This document shows positions 6,217 through 7,238 of a stretch of DNA of 7,238 bases, in pieces. Both the position numbers and the translations under genes were made by a program. Numbering within the stretch: position 1 is the stretch's first letter; each line of letters opens with the position of its first letter. Location of the stretch: contig CAAGEZ010000059.1 of the NCBI GenBank assembly GCA_900768995.1, positions 1-7,238 of the forward strand. Reading direction: 5' to 3'. Source of the stretch: Oscillospiraceae bacterium (GTDB taxonomy: Bacteria; Bacillota; Clostridia; Oscillospirales; Ruminococcaceae). The notes beneath the pieces are model-generated. The model was given only the letters and a program-made list of their open reading frames with translations, was not told the origin of the DNA and did no database searches.

Positions 6217-6222
6217 ACCTCC
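6217..6222 (-). promoter_or_regulatory. Strong ribosome site that fixes the 55-aa start
   Basis: GGAGGT on the minus strand (6222-6217), 7 nt before the ATG at 6209, is the best ribosome site in the window. It rules out the upstream TTG at 6224, which overlaps it. The strength suggests that the small membrane protein is made in larger amounts than its two neighbours, whose sites are spaced 12-13 nt from their starts. Confidence 0.8.
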
Positions 6223-6239
6223 AAAAAAGTTATTGTATG

Positions 6240-7106
6240 TTATTTGTCCTCAAGCTGCTTTAAAGCCCGCATTTCGTCCCTGTCCATACGGACTCTGCCG
6301 TCTTTGATGACAGTGACCTCTTCCTTTTTGAACCATACGGAGGGGTCGTCGGACTTTTCGGGTTTTACTCTCAAAGTGCCTGTGAGAAGATTTACCTCCT
6401 CAACATAGCCCTTGAAATCGGGAGCCTTGACATATGCGCCGACCTTGGGAGTTGTTCTGAAAGCCTCCTCGTAGAAATCCTGCTCATATTTTAAGCAGCA
6501 CATAAGTCTGCCGCAGGTGCCCGAAATTTTTGTGGGATTAAGGGAAAGTCCCTGCTCCTTTGCCATTTTAATGGAAACGGGCTGGAACTCGCCGAGAAAG
6601 GTCTTGCAGCAGAATGGCCTGCCGCATACGCCGAGACCGCCGAGCATTTTTGCCTCGTCTCTGACGCCTATCTGTCTCAGCTCTATCCTTGTGCGGAAAA
6701 CTGCCGCAAGGTCTTTTACAAGCTCTCTGAAATCCACACGGTTTTCCGCCGTGAAATAGAAAAGGAGCTTGTTGTTGTCAAAGGTGCATTCCACGTCCAC
6801 AAGCTTCATATCAAGCTTGTGAGCGGCAATTTTTTCCTGGCATATCTTTGCCGCATTTGCTTCCTTTGCCTTGTTCTGTTCAACAATTTTAAGGTCCCGT
6901 TCGGTGGCGGGACGGATTATTGGCTTCAGCGGGGGGATTATTTTGTCGTCCTCCACCATACGGCAGCCCATTACCACTGTGCCGCACTCAACTCCCCGTG
7001 CGGTCTCCACAATGACCTTGCTGCCTGCTTCAAGCTTTGCGCCCTCGGGAGAAAAGTAGTACATCTTTCCCGATTCCTTGAATCTTACTCCGATTATTTC
7101 AGTCAT
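6240..7106 (-). CDS. ricT: RicT/YaaT family protein (PSP1 domain)
   Basis: RicT (YaaT, PSP1 domain) of Bacillus works with RicA (YmcA) and RicF (YlbF) in a complex that carries iron-sulfur clusters and steers RNase Y in mRNA processing; it was first found through sporulation, competence and biofilm defects. The 288-residue product has the family's length. The N-terminal IIGVRFKESGKMYYF (4-18) matches the known start. The PSP1 core carries the Cys clusters CGRPFCC (161-167) and CGRLMCC (198-204), giving six cysteines fit for cluster binding, and the signature EFQPVSIKMAKEQGLSLNPTKISG (173-196). An in-frame TAA directly precedes the ATG at 7106, so the start is sure. The ribosome site GAGG (7123-7120) is 13 nt away. 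In many Firmicutes this gene follows holB; here the upstream 132 bp hold only palindromes. RicA and RicF are not in this window. Confidence 0.95.
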   Translation of the reverse strand: MTEIIGVRFKESGKMYYFSPEGAKLEAGSKVIVETARGVECGTVVMGCRMVEDDKIIPPLKPIIRPATERDLKIVEQNKAKEANAAKICQEKIAAHKLDMKLVDVECTFDNNKLLFYFTAENRVDFRELVKDLAAVFRTRIELRQIGVRDEAKMLGGLGVCGRPFCCKTFLGEFQPVSIKMAKEQGLSLNPTKISGTCGRLMCCLKYEQDFYEEAFRTTPKVGAYVKAPDFKGYVEEVNLLTGTLRVKPEKSDDPSVWFKKEEVTVIKDGRVRMDRDEMRALKQLEDK

Positions 7107-7164
7107 TTATATACATTTACCTCGTATAATAAAGTTATCCCCAACAAAAGTTGAGAGATATAAA

Positions 7165-7186
7165 GCCACGCTCGGTAGGGTGTGGC
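7165..7186. repeat. 9-bp-stem hairpin with four-base loop
   Basis: GCCACGCTC (7165-7173) can pair with GGGTGTGGC (7178-7186) around the loop GGTA, giving seven Watson-Crick and two G-T pairs on the plus strand. There is no good T-run on either side, so it is a poor terminator. Its last two bases (GC 7185-7186) are also the first two of the next inverted repeat, so the two stems compete for them. Confidence 0.6.
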
Positions 7187-7235
7187 AAAATGTTGAAACG
7201 GAATGAGCGTAGCGAATGGAGTTTCAACATTTTGC
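7185..7235. repeat. Perfect 15-bp inverted repeat, probable dispersed palindromic element
   Basis: GCAAAATGTTGAAAC (7185-7199) is matched exactly by GTTTCAACATTTTGC (7221-7235) around a 21-nt centre. The centre contains GAATG twice (7201-7205 and 7214-7218) and a short GC-gta-GC stem (7208-7214). Together with the preceding hairpin it fills most of the 132-bp gene-free stretch upstream of ricT. No protein is coded here. It looks like a REP- or MITE-type intergenic element, but one copy and a nearby window edge do not allow proof. Confidence 0.65.
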
Positions 7236-7238
7236 GGC

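Noticed and set aside
6210..6224. TTG start at 6224 for the 55-residue protein
   Set aside because: The TTG overlaps the GGAGGT ribosome site used by the ATG at 6209.
7126..7165. Promoter for ricT upstream of 7124
   Set aside because: A TATTAT-like -10 is present on the minus strand but no -35 stands at 16-18 bp, so I did not annotate it. ricT may be transcribed from further upstream.
7165..7235. CRISPR array or rho-independent terminator at the right edge
   Set aside because: There are no repeated units with spacers, and neither hairpin is followed by a proper T-run on either strand.

Overview
The window looks like chromosome from a low-to-mid GC Gram-positive anaerobe of the Clostridia, most likely a Ruminococcus-type member of the Oscillospiraceae. 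This rests on the AGGAGG-type ribosome sites, the consensus sigma-A promoters, the Firmicutes-specific RicT/YaaT protein, the codon use (many GGC, AAG, CCC and CTT codons) and the short bacterial forms of SerC and SerA. The species is an inference. Most of the window is ordinary chromosomal gene content. The unusual material lies at the two ends and in the intergenic hairpins.

Left end (1-317). A previously unlisted gene on the minus strand encodes a hydrophobic peptide of about 29 residues that ends at base 1. It is driven by a perfect-consensus promoter (TTGACA, 17 bp, TATAAT), and its ribosome site is folded into a C4-GAAA-G4 hairpin. This resembles the layout of type I toxin-like peptides. 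A second near-consensus promoter points the other way into the serine genes, so about 50 bp are shared between two divergent promoters.

Plus-strand block (318-4398). serC and serA encode two enzymes of the phosphorylated pathway of serine synthesis (3-phosphoglycerate to 3-phosphohydroxypyruvate by SerA, then to phosphoserine by SerC). They are followed 20 bp later by a 122-residue membrane protein of DUF4870/Tic20-like appearance. A strong hairpin terminator comes next. Only 14 bp after its T-run a MATE-family multidrug exporter starts. No recognisable serB is in the window.

Minus-strand block (7106 down to 4437). The order of transcription is ricT (PSP1 domain, partner of the RNA-processing Ric complex), a 55-residue single-span membrane protein whose start is fixed by a strong ribosome site, a prohibitin-like SPFH membrane protein, a hairpin terminator, and then a HAD-IA phosphatase of the YihX type. 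The HAD gene converges on the MATE gene at a shared bidirectional terminator (4400-4433).

Right end (7107-7238). No gene is visible here. The segment carries two adjoining hairpins that share two bases, including a perfect 15-bp inverted repeat. They look like a dispersed palindromic element and are cut close to the window edge.

The best candidates for something undescribed are the tiny hydrophobic peptide cassette at the left edge, the palindromic element at the right edge, and the repeated layout in which a terminator-like hairpin sits directly against the ribosome site of the next gene (MATE and HAD).
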